This document shows, piece by piece, positions 63,664-64,000 of a stretch of 64,000 nt of DNA. Within the stretch, counting starts at the first letter, position 1; each line of letters begins with the position of its first letter. The notes beneath the pieces were generated by a model, which ran no database searches, had not been told where the DNA came from, and worked only from the letters and a program-made list of their open reading frames with translations. Source of the stretch: Lachnospiraceae bacterium (GTDB lineage: Bacteria; Bacillota; Clostridia; Lachnospirales; Lachnospiraceae); the NCBI GenBank assembly GCA_015056815.1, contig SVFN01000009.1:65172-129171 (forward strand). The letters are read 5' to 3'. A program made the position numbers and the translations under genes.

Positions 63664-64000
63664 AAAAACAGAATATCAGACAGCTTGATTTTGTTTATGT
63701 GATCGGAGATGCCTATGTGGATCACCCGTCCTTTGGGCATGCGATCATCAGCAGGATCTTAGAGGCACACGGATATACGGTCGGGATCATATCCCAGCCG
63801 GACTGGAAGGATCCGGATAGTATTTCCGTACTGGGCAGACCGCGCCTCGCCTTTTTGATCTGCGGTGGGAACATGGATTCCATGGTGAATCATTATTTTG
63901 TTTCCAAAAAACGCAGACCGACGGATGCCTATACACCGGGCGGCGAGATGGGGAAACGTCCCGATCATGCTACTGTGGTTTACGGCAATCTGATCAGAAA
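63627..64000 (+). CDS. YgiQ-type radical SAM protein, N-terminal part (runs off the window)
   Basis: Only the first 124 codons are present. The start ATG (63627) lies 6 bases after GGAGGA and inside the 3' end of rsuA. The translation begins MSGYLPICREDLEKQNIRQ and continues with VYVIGDAYVDHPSFGHAIIS, AHGYTVGIISQPDW and ICGGNMDSMVNHYFVSKK, the N-terminal domain of YgiQ-family proteins. The radical SAM cysteine motif lies beyond the window edge, so activity cannot be judged. The function of the family is unknown. Confidence 0.9.
   Translation, partial: MSGYLPICREDLEKQNIRQLDFVYVIGDAYVDHPSFGHAIISRILEAHGYTVGIISQPDWKDPDSISVLGRPRLAFLICGGNMDSMVNHYFVSKKRRPTDAYTPGGEMGKRPDHATVVYGNLIR

Noticed and set aside
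1-64000. tRNA, rRNA, CRISPR array, insertion sequence or prophage
   Set aside because: No cloverleaf, CCA-like tails, rRNA segments, regularly spaced repeats, transposases, integrases or phage structural genes were seen on reading through both strands.

Overview
The window reads as the chromosome of a spore-forming clostridium, most likely a member of the Lachnospiraceae. Reasons: AGGAGG-type ribosome binding sites and TTGnnn-17-TATAAT promoters throughout; a GTG-started Rex repressor; an electron-bifurcating NfnAB pair; formate-tetrahydrofolate ligase; sporulation genes (GerW/YtfJ, YtfI, YlbJ/SpoVV); and the Firmicutes gene orders rsmD-coaD-ylbJ and tepA-ftsK. I see no rRNA, tRNA, CRISPR array, insertion sequence or prophage. 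Nearly all of the window is ordinary vertically inherited gene content. The genus is not assignable by eye.

Layout. 1-6564: two large secreted repeat proteins, each ending in the same lysine-rich BspA-type module. 6702-8475: a PadR regulator with a HAAS plus FtsW-like membrane protein. 8622-14251: rex, a coiled-coil protein, the NAD(P)H-hydrate repair enzyme, alanine racemase, a MazF-type RNase with no antitoxin beside it, and a CorC-like CBS protein. 14294-20181: yebC, a GT2 glycosyltransferase, a small protein, the ClpP-like TepA and the FtsK/SpoIIIE translocase. 20221-25793: fhs, a zinc-ribbon membrane protein and nfnAB. 25829-28812: a LysR gene divergent from leuC-leuD. 28813-31275: a 440-base regulatory region with a potential structured leader, then a third secreted protein carrying the same C-terminal module. 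31466-35639: ruvAB (with a LexA-like box on its promoter) and a fused feoA-feoB. 35935-41552: zapA, a U32 peptidase-family protein, a SEDS glycosyltransferase and a class B PBP. 41630-46063: a CheX-like/CheY-like pair, a Nudix hydrolase, a small conserved protein, ytfI-ytfJ and a J-domain protein. 46122-51569: rpmB (minus strand), asp23, fakA, recG and fakB. 51811-55834: a MacAB-type efflux operon between two look-alike hairpins. 55990-63663: parE-parC-rsmD-coaD, a coiled-coil protein, ylbJ (minus strand) and rsuA. From 63627: the start of a YgiQ-type radical SAM gene that runs off the window.

Working together. Several neighbours form functional pairs: FakA with FakB (fatty-acid phosphorylation), SEDS with class B PBP (wall synthesis), RuvA with RuvB, LeuC with LeuD, NfnA with NfnB, ParE with ParC, and MFP with ABC ATPase and permease. 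The least explained content is the trio of secreted proteins with a shared C-terminal module, the folded leader in front of one of them, the PadR/HAAS-FtsW unit, and the CheX-like/CheY-like pair outside any chemotaxis cluster.
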